From: Lelliottia wanjuensis
Lineage (GTDB): Bacteria; Pseudomonadota; Gammaproteobacteria; Enterobacterales; Enterobacteriaceae
Length of the DNA stretch: 64,000 nucleotides
Assembly: GCF_030238365.1 (NCBI RefSeq)
Contig: NZ_JASSOT010000060.1
Coordinates: forward strand, 17,959-81,958
Direction: 5' to 3'
The position numbers and the translations under genes were made by a program. The first letter of the stretch is position 1, and the number at the start of each line of letters is the position of its first letter. The notes below the pieces were generated by a model. The model saw only the letters and a list, made by a program, of their open reading frames with translations. It was not told the DNA's origin and did not search any database. Shown here piece after piece: positions 10,797 through 19,942 of the stretch.

Positions 10797-12935
10797 TTAT
10801 CCGATCAGGCTTTCAGGTGCGGAGATGAGTTTAGGATTGAGGCAGTTGTCGTAGTACTGCTGGATGTCGGTCAGACGCGTACGCGAGCGCTGATAGCGGC
10901 GCAGGGCGGCGATACCGTTCCAGACAATGCACACCAGCATCGCCAGCATTAGCAGGGTGGTGCCGATGTACCGCCACAGTCCGGCGCTGTCCGGCATGCG
11001 GTGCAGGTCGACGTGGCGGGTGCCGTTGGCATCCGTAAAGATCCCCGTCACAATCCCTTCGGCGCTGAACGGCGTCTGCATCAGCATTTGCGCCAGACGC
11101 TGGAACTCGCCCCATTGCTCCTGGGCCGGGTAATCATACAGCGCCACCGGCGGATAAGGCTGATCGACCAGATCGCTGCCCTCGTCGCTGACAATCACAA
11201 ACCCGCCGGGAGCCGGGCTGTTTAACGCCTGGGCCGCGCGAGTGGTTTCACGCTGCACGAAAGGCGCAGTTGAGGTGGCGACCAGGTTCTCCAGCGATTC
11301 GGCGCTGACCGGGCGCAGCAGAACGTTCACCCCGTCGAGTCGACCCGCGTCGGCGCGTTTCACCAGCGCCTCCCAGTCTTTGCTGTTCCCGAGATTCACC
11401 AGCGCATTTTTGAGCCGCACACACTCATCTTCGGCGGAACACAAATCCTGCGTTTTCATCACGATGTCGCCAAAATCATCCAGCAGCACCATGCCCGATT
11501 TCTGAATCGCCGCGCGCAGAGACTGGCTCACGCGGGCGTTGTCTTCCGGTTTGGGGTGCAGCTGGCGGTTCAGCGCCTGGGTCAGGGCCGTGGCTTTACT
11601 GACCGTATCGGACTCCGGCAGCGGCAGAGGCGGGGCGTCGTTCCAGATGATTTGCGAGCAATCAAACGGCGTAAACGGCGAGTTCTGACGCGTGTTCCAG
11701 GTGCCCGGCGCATGGATGTTACACATGCCCGTACCTTTCAGCTTCAGAGTATCGCCCACGCGCACGCCGGCCTCTTCCAGCTGGTTAACGCTGGTGGCTT
11801 CAACGGTTTGCGCGCCTTTGATCCACGACAGGGTAAATTTAATCGGCATATCGAGCGGCACCAGCAGGATCAGCATCGCCAGCACCAGGGCAGCGCCACC
11901 GGCGATGACGGTACTGCGCAACCAGTGCTGGAGCGGGAAGTTTTTGACTTCATCGTGCAGGGACAGGAAACGCCCCTGCCGCACCACGTGGCGGTCGAGA
12001 TAGATATCAATATCGGTTTTTTGCCCTAAATCCTGGGCAATCCACGGCTGCCAGTGGCGCGGATAGATGAGATCGATAATCCCGAGGGAGATGTTGTTGA
12101 TATGCTCCTGATCGTTCTCACCGAACAGACCCCAGCGCTTTGGCGTGCCGCGCAGGCAGTGGATTTCACGCAGCGTGGTTTTGGCCGGTTTGGCGAACAA
12201 TCCCCACAGGCCAGCGGCCAGCAGCAGAACGGCACCGCCGGCGAGCCACGGCGCAAAAACGTCTGGCGTCATCAGGCAGAAGAAAAAGAGCAGGAAGGCG
12301 GCGACGATCAGAACTGCTTCGCGGATCCCGTCCGGGCGGCTCAGGGCGTACTCTTCGTGCGTCTCCTGGCGAATGTTGAGCAGCTCAATCTGCTCGGTCT
12401 CTTCACCGCGGATCGACGCCTGTGTGGAACTGGTGCGTTCCAGCGCAAAGCGCGGCGCTTCCTGAACATATTCGCTCAGGGTATGACCATTCAGGGTGAT
12501 GACCAGCGGGATGGAATCCGTATGGATCAGCTCAACGCTATTTTCGTCATTAATGTATTGTTCCCAGAACGGCGGGAGATGCACCTCGACCGAGTCGAGA
12601 TAGTAGCGCCACTTGTTGGGATCGTCGGTGGTAATGCCATAGCGGGTAATCGAGCGCGTGACGCACAGCACGGTATCGCTTTGGGCGTTGAGCTTCAGGA
12701 AAACAGGGGCGGCGGTCGCGCCGGTCGGGCCAGGCGTCTGCTGGACACGGTTCAACGTCTCGAGGTAATTTTCGATCGCATTGCGTTCTTCAGGCGCGAG
12801 TTTGCGCGTAGTCGCACCGGCAAAGGCGTTTAAAAAAGGCAGTCGATATCGCTGTTGCGCCCGACGCCTGTACAACCACCCTGCGATCAATACGCAGGCC
12901 AGCATAGCAGCGAAAATTATCAAAATGGTGCTCAT
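10797..12935 (-). CDS. igaA: IgaA/YrfF inner-membrane repressor of the Rcs phosphorelay
   Basis: 712-residue membrane protein; E. coli YrfF has 711. Five hydrophobic helices are visible: residues about 2-20, two near 208-245 (LIVAAFLLFFFCLM and LAGGAVLLLAAGLWGLF), one near 345-365 (VIAGGAALVLAMLILLVPL), and one near the C-terminus (IGTTLLMLAMLVCIVW). The stretch between the fourth and fifth helices is the large periplasmic domain. IgaA restrains RcsD/Rcs signalling and is essential in wild-type Salmonella and E. coli. It is divergent from nudE. Confidence 0.96.
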   Translation of the reverse strand: MSTILIIFAAMLACVLIAGWLYRRRAQQRYRLPFLNAFAGATTRKLAPEERNAIENYLETLNRVQQTPGPTGATAAPVFLKLNAQSDTVLCVTRSITRYGITTDDPNKWRYYLDSVEVHLPPFWEQYINDENSVELIHTDSIPLVITLNGHTLSEYVQEAPRFALERTSSTQASIRGEETEQIELLNIRQETHEEYALSRPDGIREAVLIVAAFLLFFFCLMTPDVFAPWLAGGAVLLLAAGLWGLFAKPAKTTLREIHCLRGTPKRWGLFGENDQEHINNISLGIIDLIYPRHWQPWIAQDLGQKTDIDIYLDRHVVRQGRFLSLHDEVKNFPLQHWLRSTVIAGGAALVLAMLILLVPLDMPIKFTLSWIKGAQTVEATSVNQLEEAGVRVGDTLKLKGTGMCNIHAPGTWNTRQNSPFTPFDCSQIIWNDAPPLPLPESDTVSKATALTQALNRQLHPKPEDNARVSQSLRAAIQKSGMVLLDDFGDIVMKTQDLCSAEDECVRLKNALVNLGNSKDWEALVKRADAGRLDGVNVLLRPVSAESLENLVATSTAPFVQRETTRAAQALNSPAPGGFVIVSDEGSDLVDQPYPPVALYDYPAQEQWGEFQRLAQMLMQTPFSAEGIVTGIFTDANGTRHVDLHRMPDSAGLWRYIGTTLLMLAMLVCIVWNGIAALRRYQRSRTRLTDIQQYYDNCLNPKLISAPESLIG

Positions 12936-13256
12936 GCTTTCCCCATCTTACTTATCTTCAGGTGTTGTCAGTTGCACCTTTTACCGTGAATGAGTCTCTG
13001 TGGTTGGCTATCGGCAAGTATGGAGTCGAACTTGAGCGTTTTGAAGCGCATCCCAGTGACCGGAGATAATAGCAAAGGCAACGAAGGCGGGATATCAGCA
13101 AATTCCTGGAGTTATTTCAAGCTCTTGACTTTTGACTGGAAATGAGGATTAACTCACGATACGTTGCAAAAATGTAAATAAACAGCGATTGACATTGCCG
13201 AAACCGTGCGGCATATCGCACAATGCACTCAGTTCACACAGCAAAGACCCGTCAAG
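12936..13256. promoter_or_regulatory. igaA / nudE divergent spacer with candidate nudE promoter
   Basis: This 321-bp spacer carries no convincing ORF. On the plus strand a perfect -35 hexamer TTGACA occurs at 13189-13194. At 16-18 bp spacing it is followed only by weak -10 matches within GGCATATCGC, so the nudE promoter assignment is tentative. I see no repeat or operator in the remaining sequence. Confidence 0.4.
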
Positions 13257-13817
13257 ATGAGCAAACCCTTACAAAAGCCCACCATTCTGAATGTTGAAAC
13301 CGTCGCCAAATCACGTCTGTTTACCGTGGAAAGTGTCGATCTGGAGTTCAGCAACGGCGTGCGTCGCGTCTATGAACGTATGCGCCCATCCACGCGCGAA
13401 GCGGTGATGATTATCCCCATTGTGGACGATCACCTGATCCTGATCCGTGAATATGCGGTGGGTACCGAATCTTATGAATTGGGTTTCTCGAAGGGGCTTA
13501 TCGATCCGGGTGAAACCGTTTTTGAAGCCGCGAATCGCGAGCTGAAAGAAGAGGTTGGCTTCGGCGCTCATGACCTGACTTTCCTGAAAAAACTGAGCAT
13601 GGCCCCGTCCTATTTCTCCAGCAAAATGAATATCGTGCTGGCAGAAGATCTCTATCCGGAGAAGCTGGAAGGGGATGAGCCTGAGCCGCTGCCGCAGGTA
13701 CGCTGGCCGCTGGCGCATCTGATGGATCTGCTGGAAGAGCCCGATTTTAACGAAGCGCGTAATGTGAGTGCGCTGTTCCTGGTGCGGGAGTGGTTGAAAG
13801 GGCAGGGTAGATTGTAG
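13257..13817 (+). CDS. nudE: ADP compounds hydrolase NudE (Nudix)
   Basis: Nudix hydrolase acting on ADP-ribose, Ap3A and NADH in E. coli. 186 residues, matching the family. The Nudix box GX5EX7REUXEEXGU is intact at about residues 80-102 (GLIDPGETVFEAANRELKEE, then VGF). The start MSKPLQKPTILN at 13257 is chosen by family length; the 17 extra upstream codons do not look coding. Transcribed alone, convergent with mrcA, with a hairpin repeat and a terminator between them. Confidence 0.97.
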   Translation: MSKPLQKPTILNVETVAKSRLFTVESVDLEFSNGVRRVYERMRPSTREAVMIIPIVDDHLILIREYAVGTESYELGFSKGLIDPGETVFEAANRELKEEVGFGAHDLTFLKKLSMAPSYFSSKMNIVLAEDLYPEKLEGDEPEPLPQVRWPLAHLMDLLEEPDFNEARNVSALFLVREWLKGQGRL

Positions 13818-13820
13818 CGG

Positions 13821-13868
13821 CCTGATGCCCTCACCCCGACCCTCTCCCACGGGGAGAGGGAGAAAACA
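13821..13868. repeat. CCCTCTCCC-type hairpin repeat, single arm
   Basis: A near-identical copy of 6721-6768 (3 mismatches in 48 bp), including TGATGCCCTCACCCC, the CCCTCTCCC/GGGAGAGGG hairpin and the trailing AGAAAACA. As in the first place, the repeat sits in a convergent gene pair and runs straight into an intrinsic terminator. It starts 3 bp beyond the nudE stop codon. Confidence 0.85.
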
Positions 13869-13871
13869 ATA

Positions 13872-13902
13872 AGAACGGCAACTTGCGTTGCCGTTCTGCT
13901 TT
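13872..13902. terminator. Bidirectional intrinsic terminator between nudE and mrcA
   Basis: The perfect 11-bp stem AGAACGGCAAC/GTTGCCGTTCT with loop TTGC is followed on the plus strand by GCTTTT and lies next to the mrcA stop codon. It can serve nudE and, less ideally, mrcA on the other strand. Confidence 0.88.
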
Positions 13903-13906
13903 TAAC

Positions 13907-16465
13907 TTAGAACAGCTCGTGCGTCTCGCCGTTATCAATCAACTCGGTTCCCACTTCATGCACCGCCTGTGTCGTAGGCTGCGTGCCCTCAATGAAGAAT
14001 TCCGCGCGGCTGTTGCCACCGTTGGCTAACTGGCCGGTGCTGCGGTCGATATTCACCGTTACCACGCCTGGCGGCGGGGTGAGCGGCTGTTCCGGTACGC
14101 CCTCGAGAACCGCTTTCATGTAAGCGTCCCAGGCTGGCTGAGCACTCTTCGCGCCGCCTTCGTAGCCGGAAATCTGATCTTTAATCGCCCCGGATGCCGT
14201 CGTACGGCCTAAATCACGACGATGATCGTCGAAGCCAATCCACACGGACGTCACCACGCCAGGGCCGTAGCCGGAGAACCAGGCGTCTTTCGAGCTGTTG
14301 GTGGTCCCGGTTTTGCCGCCGATATCGTGGCGCTGCAGATCGCGGCCCGCACGCCAGCCCGTACCCTGCCAGCCCGGTTCACCAAAGATGTTGGTGTTCA
14401 GGGCGCTCTTAATCAGGAACGACAGCGGGGTGTTGATCACGTGCGGCGCATATTCCTGCGCACCGCTTTGAGCGACCAGCGCCTGGTTGGCCTGCTCCAG
14501 CTGCGGCTGCGGCTGCGGAACGGCGGTGTTCTGCTGCTCCTGCGACTGAGCCACATCTTCCATGTCTTTGTTTTCCAGCACGTTTGATTTTGGCGTATCG
14601 CCGTAAATCACTGGAATATCGCATTCCGGACAGGCGATTTTCGGTTTCGCCTCAAACAGCACGCCGCCCTGATCGTTTTCAATCTTGCTGATGAAGTACG
14701 GATCGACCAGGAAACCGCCGTTGGCCATCACGGAATAACCGCGCGCCACCTGTAGCGGTGTGAAGGAAGCCGAGCCGAGGGCCAGGGATTCCGTATGCAC
14801 AATGTTCTGCGCCGGGAAGCCGAAGCGCTGCAGATACTCTGCCGCGTAATCGACGCCCATCGCGCGCATCGCGCGGACCATCACCACGTTTTTCGACTGT
14901 CCCAGACCCTGACGTAAACGGATTGGACCGGAATACTCCGGCGGGGAGTTTTTCGGCTGCCAGTCAGAACCGGCACCCGCATCCCAGCGTGAAATCGGCA
15001 CATCGTTGAGGATGCTCGCCAGCGTCAGCCCTTTATCCATCGCCGCGGTGTACAGGAACGGTTTGATGTTCGACCCGACCTGACGCAGCGCCTGAGTGGC
15101 GCGGTTGAATTTGCTCTGGTTGAAATCAAAACCACCGACCAGCGCCATCACGGCCCCGTTCTGCGGATTGATGGAGACCAGCGCGGAGTTCACGTCCGGA
15201 ACCTGCGCCAGCCACCAGGCGTCGTTCACCTGACGGACCCAGATTTGTTGTCCAGTCTGGACGACGTCGGTGACTTTACGCGGCGTCGGGCCTTGCGCCG
15301 TATCGGAGCGATACGGTCGCGCCCAGCGCATGCCGTCCATCCGCAGCGACACGGAGGTGCCGTCGCCCATCATCGCCGTCGCTTCCTGCGGATCAGCGCT
15401 GGTCACCACCGCAGGCAACAGCGGCCCGTAGGTCGGCAGCGTTTTCAGGGAGTCGATGATTTTTTTGCTATCCCATGCGCTTTCGCCCACTTTCCACAGC
15501 ACGTTCGACGGGCCGCGGTAGCCGTGGCGCATGTCGTAATCCATCACGTTGTTACGCACCGCCTGCTGTGCCGCCTGCTGCACTTTGCGGGTGATGGTGG
15601 TGGTGATGCGATACCCATCTTCATACGCGTTCTCGCCGTAGCGGCTCACCATCTCCTGGCGGACCATTTCCGTCAGATACGGAGCGGAGAAGGCGATTTC
15701 CGGCGCGTGATAGTTAGCGTCGATCGCTTCGTTACGCGCCTGATCGAACTGGGTCTGAGTGATATAGCCTTCGCTCAGCATGCGCGACAGCACCACGTTA
15801 CGACGCGCAGTCGCCCGGTCGAGAGAGTAGAGCGGGTTGAACGTTGACGGGGCTTTCGGCAGACCGGCGATAGTCGCCATCTCGCTTAAGCTCAGCTGTT
15901 CAACAGGTTTACCGAAGTAGACCTGCGCCGCGGCGCCCACGCCGTACGCGCGATAGCCCAGATAGATCTTGTTGAGGTAAAGCTCGAGGATCTCGTCTTT
16001 ACTCAGGAGCTGTTCGATGCGAATGGCAAGGAACACCTCTTTGATCTTACGGGTCAGGGTTTTTTCCGGGCTCAGGAAGAAGTTACGCGCCAGCTGCTGA
16101 GTGATGGTACTCGCACCCTGCGAAGCGTGACCCGAGAACAGCGCGACGCTGGCGGCACGGAAAATCCCCACAGGATCGACCCCGTGGTGCTCATAGAAAC
16201 GGCTGTCTTCCGTGGCGATAAAGGCTTTCACCATCACCGGAGGAATCTGGTTAAGGGTCAGCGGGATACGTCGTTTTTCGCCGTACTGGGCGATCAACTC
16301 GCCATCGGCGCTATAGACCTGCATTGGGATCTGGAGTCGCACATCACGCAGTGTGGCGACATCGGGTAGTTGCGGCTCAATGTATTTGTACAAACCATAA
16401 ATCGAGCCTGCTCCCAGCAGAATGCAACAGACTGCAAGGATCAATAAATACTTTACGAACTTCAC
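13907..16465 (-). CDS. mrcA: Penicillin-binding protein 1A, bifunctional peptidoglycan synthase
   Basis: Class A PBP that polymerises and cross-links peptidoglycan in the periplasm. From the GTG at 16465 it has 852 residues (E. coli 850). Order: N-terminal membrane anchor (residues 5-28), GT51 glycosyltransferase with the catalytic EDSRFYEHHG (Glu86) and QGASTITQQLARN, an OB-like insertion, then the transpeptidase with SNIK (about residue 465), SKN in GQSKNVV, and KTGT in GGKTGTTNSS. An upstream in-frame GTG at 16489 would add eight residues; the inner start gives the conserved MKFVKY N-terminus. The Gln/Pro-rich stretch QNTAVPQPQPQLEQ is a little longer than in E. coli. Divergent from hofM. 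Confidence 0.98.
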   Translation of the reverse strand: MKFVKYLLILAVCCILLGAGSIYGLYKYIEPQLPDVATLRDVRLQIPMQVYSADGELIAQYGEKRRIPLTLNQIPPVMVKAFIATEDSRFYEHHGVDPVGIFRAASVALFSGHASQGASTITQQLARNFFLSPEKTLTRKIKEVFLAIRIEQLLSKDEILELYLNKIYLGYRAYGVGAAAQVYFGKPVEQLSLSEMATIAGLPKAPSTFNPLYSLDRATARRNVVLSRMLSEGYITQTQFDQARNEAIDANYHAPEIAFSAPYLTEMVRQEMVSRYGENAYEDGYRITTTITRKVQQAAQQAVRNNVMDYDMRHGYRGPSNVLWKVGESAWDSKKIIDSLKTLPTYGPLLPAVVTSADPQEATAMMGDGTSVSLRMDGMRWARPYRSDTAQGPTPRKVTDVVQTGQQIWVRQVNDAWWLAQVPDVNSALVSINPQNGAVMALVGGFDFNQSKFNRATQALRQVGSNIKPFLYTAAMDKGLTLASILNDVPISRWDAGAGSDWQPKNSPPEYSGPIRLRQGLGQSKNVVMVRAMRAMGVDYAAEYLQRFGFPAQNIVHTESLALGSASFTPLQVARGYSVMANGGFLVDPYFISKIENDQGGVLFEAKPKIACPECDIPVIYGDTPKSNVLENKDMEDVAQSQEQQNTAVPQPQPQLEQANQALVAQSGAQEYAPHVINTPLSFLIKSALNTNIFGEPGWQGTGWRAGRDLQRHDIGGKTGTTNSSKDAWFSGYGPGVVTSVWIGFDDHRRDLGRTTASGAIKDQISGYEGGAKSAQPAWDAYMKAVLEGVPEQPLTPPPGVVTVNIDRSTGQLANGGNSRAEFFIEGTQPTTQAVHEVGTELIDNGETHELF

Positions 16466-16584
16466 TGGAGATTTCCCATTTAGTTTCACTTGGGCAGTTT
16501 CTAAACAATCGCGCGGTAGTATAAAGGCAAGCCTGAAGCATTGATAGAGCCGTCACCTGACGGGCGATAAGGAGATCGTAAAGC

Positions 16585-17367
16585 ATGGCTTTTAAAACAT
16601 GGCGAACAGGCGTTCACATTCAACAAGATAGTGTTCTGGCCGTCTCAATAACCCAGGAGCGCACCGGGTGGTATCTGCGCCGCTGGTGGCAGATCCCGCT
16701 GGCCGCGGGAATCATCCGCGACGGGCAAATAATCCATCCACAACAACTGGTTGCCGCGCTCAGCGAGTGGAGCCAGACGCTGCCCCATTACCACCGCATC
16801 TTTATGGCGTTTCCGGCTGCTCGCACGCTGCAAAAGACGCTGCCCGCTCCGGCGCTGACGTTGCGCGACAGCGAGCAGGCGTCGTGGATTGCGTCGGCGA
16901 TGTCCCGCGAGCTCGAAATGGCCCCGGATGCACTCTGCTTTGACTACGTACAGGACACCTTTAGCCGCTCGTTTCACGTGACGGCGGCGCAAAACAAAGA
17001 GGTGGCGGCGCTGTTAACGCTCGCGGAAACGCTGCGCCTGCACGTGGCTGCCATTACGCCGGATGCCGCGGCGCTGGCGAACTTCCTGCCGCTTCTTGAC
17101 CCTCCCGCTCACTGCATGGCCTGGCGCGACGGGCAGCACTGGCTTTGGGCGATGCGACACCAGTGGGGGCGAAAACGCGCCGATGAAGCGAAGAATGTGG
17201 CGGAGCTGGCGGCCCTGTTAGCGCTGAGTCCGGATGACATCGCGCTCTTTGCGGTCGGGGTGCACGATCCTTTTAGCTTGCTTGCGCGCTGTCAGCCGCC
17301 GCTGCCCCAGTACAGCGCGGATTTCACGGTTGCGCTGGCCCTCGCGATGGGGGAGTTGCATGACTAA
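16585..17367 (+). CDS. hofM: HofM, PilM-like protein for DNA utilisation
   Basis: 260-residue protein at the head of the five-gene hofMNOPQ operon. The N-terminus FKTWRTGVHIQQDSVLAVSI resembles the actin-like ATPase fold of type IV pilus PilM proteins, which sit on the cytoplasmic face of the membrane and bind PilN. hofM-Q are related to competence genes (comA-E of Haemophilus) and are needed for growth on DNA as carbon source in E. coli. The hofN start overlaps its end by 8 bp, indicating coupled translation. Confidence 0.93.
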   Translation: MAFKTWRTGVHIQQDSVLAVSITQERTGWYLRRWWQIPLAAGIIRDGQIIHPQQLVAALSEWSQTLPHYHRIFMAFPAARTLQKTLPAPALTLRDSEQASWIASAMSRELEMAPDALCFDYVQDTFSRSFHVTAAQNKEVAALLTLAETLRLHVAAITPDAAALANFLPLLDPPAHCMAWRDGQHWLWAMRHQWGRKRADEAKNVAELAALLALSPDDIALFAVGVHDPFSLLARCQPPLPQYSADFTVALALAMGELHD

Positions 17368-17857
17368 CTTTCTGCCGTGGCGACACCAGCGACAGCAATC
17401 CTGCTGGCGACTCTGGATGTTGCTCTTTGTCGGCTCGGTGCTGATCGCTCTGGTGGCAACGTACAGCCTGCGTTCCGGCTATGGGCTAAAGGCGCGTGCG
17501 CTTGAGACGCTTCTGGCCAGTGACACCGCGATACAAAAGCAGCTGAGCGCCCACCGCGCGCGGTGGCAAGCGCGACAGGCTGCGCCTTTGCAAAACCCGC
17601 AGAAGGTATTGCGTGACTGGCAACCGGCGCTGGTTTCGCTGGCGTCGGCCATGCCGGAGCAGGCGTGGCTGACGCAGCTTCGTTATCAACCGCCGCGCCT
17701 GACATTAACGGGGTTTGCCGCGACACCGTCGGCGCTCTCGGCGCTGGCGGAATCACTCAAGCTGCTGCCCGGTTTTATGATTGGACCTGCGGGGGAAATG
17801 CAGCAGGACACCCAGGGGCGCTGGACGTTCAGTTTTACCCTCACGAGTCAGGGGTGA
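17360..17857 (+). CDS. hofN: HofN, PilN-like inner-membrane assembly protein
   Basis: 165 residues (E. coli HofN 179). A short cytoplasmic N-terminus, MTNFLPWRHQRQQ, matches the family's NFLPW motif that docks on PilM. It is followed by a membrane helix (WMLLFVGSVLIALVATYSL) and a periplasmic coiled-coil/ferredoxin-like part ending GRWTFSFTLTSQG. The start at 17360 is fixed by the NFLPW motif and the overlap with hofM; the longer open frame upstream is in the wrong frame for hofM. Confidence 0.9.
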   Translation: MTNFLPWRHQRQQSCWRLWMLLFVGSVLIALVATYSLRSGYGLKARALETLLASDTAIQKQLSAHRARWQARQAAPLQNPQKVLRDWQPALVSLASAMPEQAWLTQLRYQPPRLTLTGFAATPSALSALAESLKLLPGFMIGPAGEMQQDTQGRWTFSFTLTSQG

Positions 17858-17860
17858 AGC

Positions 17861-18322
17861 GTGCGTATCTTCTCTGAACGCTGGCATGCGTTTCGCTTAC
17901 GCACTCGGGTTCTTTGCTGGGGGCTGGGTTCGTGCGTGGTGCTGCTGGGGGCGTATCTGACGCTGGCGCGCCCGGTGATCCAAAAGCGGTTGCTGCTTGA
18001 ATCTTCGCGCAGCCAATCAGCGTCGGCCCGTGCCGCGCTCTGGGTGAGCGAGGCGCATCCGCACCCGGTTCCGGCGGAATCTGTTGTGCCCGTCACGTTG
18101 CCATTTTCGCCGCTGGATTTTCAGACAGGTGGCGTGCGGTTGGTTCACTGGCTGCCCGGCGAGAAGGGCGGAGAGTTAACCCTGAATGCCGACTGGATGC
18201 AGATCCCGCCGCTGTTCTCGCGGCTTACGCGCTGCGGAATGGACATCAGCGGTTTTTCCGTGATGCCAGAGGGGGCGCGGCTCCAGCTGATTGTGCAGGT
18301 GGAGAGACAAAATGCGAACTGA
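17861..18322 (+). CDS. hofO: HofO, PilO-like assembly protein
   Basis: 153-residue product from a GTG start three bases after the hofN stop. One membrane helix (VLCWGLGSCVVLLGAYLTL, about residues 18-36) is followed by a periplasmic domain, as in PilO partners of PilN. Sequence similarity within this family is low, so the call rests mainly on operon position, size and topology. It overlaps hofP by 11 bp. Confidence 0.85.
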   Translation: MRIFSERWHAFRLRTRVLCWGLGSCVVLLGAYLTLARPVIQKRLLLESSRSQSASARAALWVSEAHPHPVPAESVVPVTLPFSPLDFQTGGVRLVHWLPGEKGGELTLNADWMQIPPLFSRLTRCGMDISGFSVMPEGARLQLIVQVERQNAN

Positions 18323-18716
18323 ACTGCGCGTATTGCTGGTGTGTTCACTGCTCCTCATTATCGGAATGCGTGACCCCTTTCGCCCTCCGGACGACCGCTG
18401 CGCAACAGGCGCGCTCGGCCAGTGGCGGTATCAGGGAATGCTCCAGGGCGACAGCGCCGTAGGCATCGTCAAAGATGAACAGCAGCGCTGGCATCGTGTC
18501 CGGCTGGAAGAGCGGCTGCCAGCGGGCTGGCAGGTGCTGGCTGTTAATGAAACGGAAATGGTTATCGGGCTCGGCGAAGGATGCGAGCCGAAAGAGTGGC
18601 GATGGCCACGAGAGGGAACGAAGCATGAAAATAGTCAGTCGAATCGTCCTGTTGATGATACTCAGCATGCCGACATGGGCCGTCGCGCCAAAACCCGTCA
18701 CCCTGGCGGTGGATGA
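18312..18716 (+). CDS. hofP: HofP, PilP-like protein
   Basis: 134 residues, equal to E. coli HofP. An N-terminal hydrophobic segment (VLLVCSLLLIIGMRDPFRPP) carries the GMRDPF motif typical of HofP/PilP. It is followed by GQWRYQGMLQGDSAVGIVKD and a Gly-rich end HPGGG. hofQ begins 92 bp before the hofP stop in another frame, so the two genes overlap widely. The probable role is a periplasmic bridge to the HofQ secretin. Confidence 0.88.
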   Translation: MRTELRVLLVCSLLLIIGMRDPFRPPDDRCATGALGQWRYQGMLQGDSAVGIVKDEQQRWHRVRLEERLPAGWQVLAVNETEMVIGLGEGCEPKEWRWPREGTKHENSQSNRPVDDTQHADMGRRAKTRHPGGG

Positions 18717-19866
18717 CGTACCCGTTGTTCAAATTTTGCAGTCCCTGGTGGAGCTTGAGAATCGTAATCTGATTGTCTCGCCCGATGTCACCGGCACGCT
18801 GTCGCTGCATCTCACGCGCGTTCCCTGGCGGCAGGCGCTGCAAATCGTCACCACCAGCGCCGGGCTGGTGCTGCGGGAAGAGGGGGGTATTTTTTACATC
18901 AATACGGCTACGTGGGCGCGGGAACAGCAGACGCAAAAAGAAGAAGAGCAAACCCGGCAGAAACTGAACGTGCCGCTGGCCTCACGCGCGCTCTCTTTTG
19001 CCTATGCCGATGCCACCGAGCTGCAAAAAGCCGCGGAAAAACAGCTGAGCCCTAAGGGGAGCCTCTCCGTCGACAAACGCACTAACCGCCTGCTGGTGCG
19101 CGATATCCCCGGCGTGCTGGACAGTCTGCAGCACTGGGCCGAGCAGATGGATCTCCCTGTGGCGCAGGTGGAGCTGGCGGCGCATATCGTGACGATTAAT
19201 GAAAAAAGTCTGCGAGAGCTGGGGGTGAAATGGAATCTGGCCGAGGCGAGCAGCGCGGGCTCGCCCGGGCAGATCACCACGCTGGGGGCGGATGTTTCCG
19301 TTGCGGATGCCACCAGCCACGTCGGATTCAACATCGGGCGGATCAACGGGCGACTGTTAGATCTGGAGCTCTCGGCGCTTGAGCAAAAGCAGCAGCTTGA
19401 GATCATCGCCAGCCCGCGGCTGTTGGCGTCGCATATGCAGCCCGCCAGCATCAAGCAGGGCAGTGAAATTCCGTATCAGGTGTCCAGCGGCGAAAGCGGG
19501 GCGACCTCCGTGGAGTTCAAAGAGGCGGTTCTGGGAATGGAAGTGACGCCCGTGGTTCTGCCGAATGGCCGGGTGCGGCTCAAACTGCACATCAGCGAAA
19601 ACATGCCGGGCCAGGTTTTACAGCAGGCAGATGGCGAAACGCTGGCGATTGATAAACAAGAAATTGAAACGCAGGTGGAAGTCAAAAGCGGTGAAACGCT
19701 GGCGCTGGGCGGAATTTTCTCGCAAAAGAATAAAACGGGCAGTGACGCGATTCCAGGGCTCGGGCGAATTCCCTGGGTGGGGCAGCTCTTTCGCCACGAT
19801 GGCAAGGATAATGAGCGGCGCGAGCTGGTGGTATTCATCACGCCGCGTCTGATTGGCATTCAATAA
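18625..19866 (+). CDS. hofQ: HofQ, secretin-like outer-membrane channel protein
   Basis: 413 residues (E. coli 412). The signal peptide (SRIVLLMILSMPTWAVA) is followed by an STN/N-domain region (VDDVPVVQILQSLVELENRN) and the C-terminal secretin core with VEVKSGETLALGGIFSQKNK and GRIPWVGQLFRHD. GreA-like alternatives are excluded by the secretin signature. It would form the outer-membrane pore for DNA uptake. The start at 18625 is preceded by GAGGGAACGAAG and lies inside hofP; an ORF open 50 codons further upstream is not used by the family. Confidence 0.95.
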   Translation: MKIVSRIVLLMILSMPTWAVAPKPVTLAVDDVPVVQILQSLVELENRNLIVSPDVTGTLSLHLTRVPWRQALQIVTTSAGLVLREEGGIFYINTATWAREQQTQKEEEQTRQKLNVPLASRALSFAYADATELQKAAEKQLSPKGSLSVDKRTNRLLVRDIPGVLDSLQHWAEQMDLPVAQVELAAHIVTINEKSLRELGVKWNLAEASSAGSPGQITTLGADVSVADATSHVGFNIGRINGRLLDLELSALEQKQQLEIIASPRLLASHMQPASIKQGSEIPYQVSSGESGATSVEFKEAVLGMEVTPVVLPNGRVRLKLHISENMPGQVLQQADGETLAIDKQEIETQVEVKSGETLALGGIFSQKNKTGSDAIPGLGRIPWVGQLFRHDGKDNERRELVVFITPRLIGIQ

Positions 19867-19913
19867 TGGAAACGATCCCCGCGAGGATTTTGCATCCAGT
19901 TTGTTGCAGATGT

Positions 19914-19942
19914 TTGACGTGAGGCATGAATTAGCATACAAG
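19914..19942 (+). promoter_or_regulatory. Candidate sigma-70 promoter for aroKB
   Basis: TTGACG (19914-19919), a 17-bp spacer and TACAAG (19937-19942) match the -35/-10 pattern at 5/6 and 4/6 positions. This lies in the 297-bp hofQ-aroK spacer, about 220 bp before aroK. The remaining spacer is AT-rich and holds no supported gene. Confidence 0.45.

Noticed and set aside
12054..12833. Plus-strand frame of 259 codons opposite igaA
   Set aside because: Antisense to igaA; composition fits the complement of the membrane-protein coding sequence.
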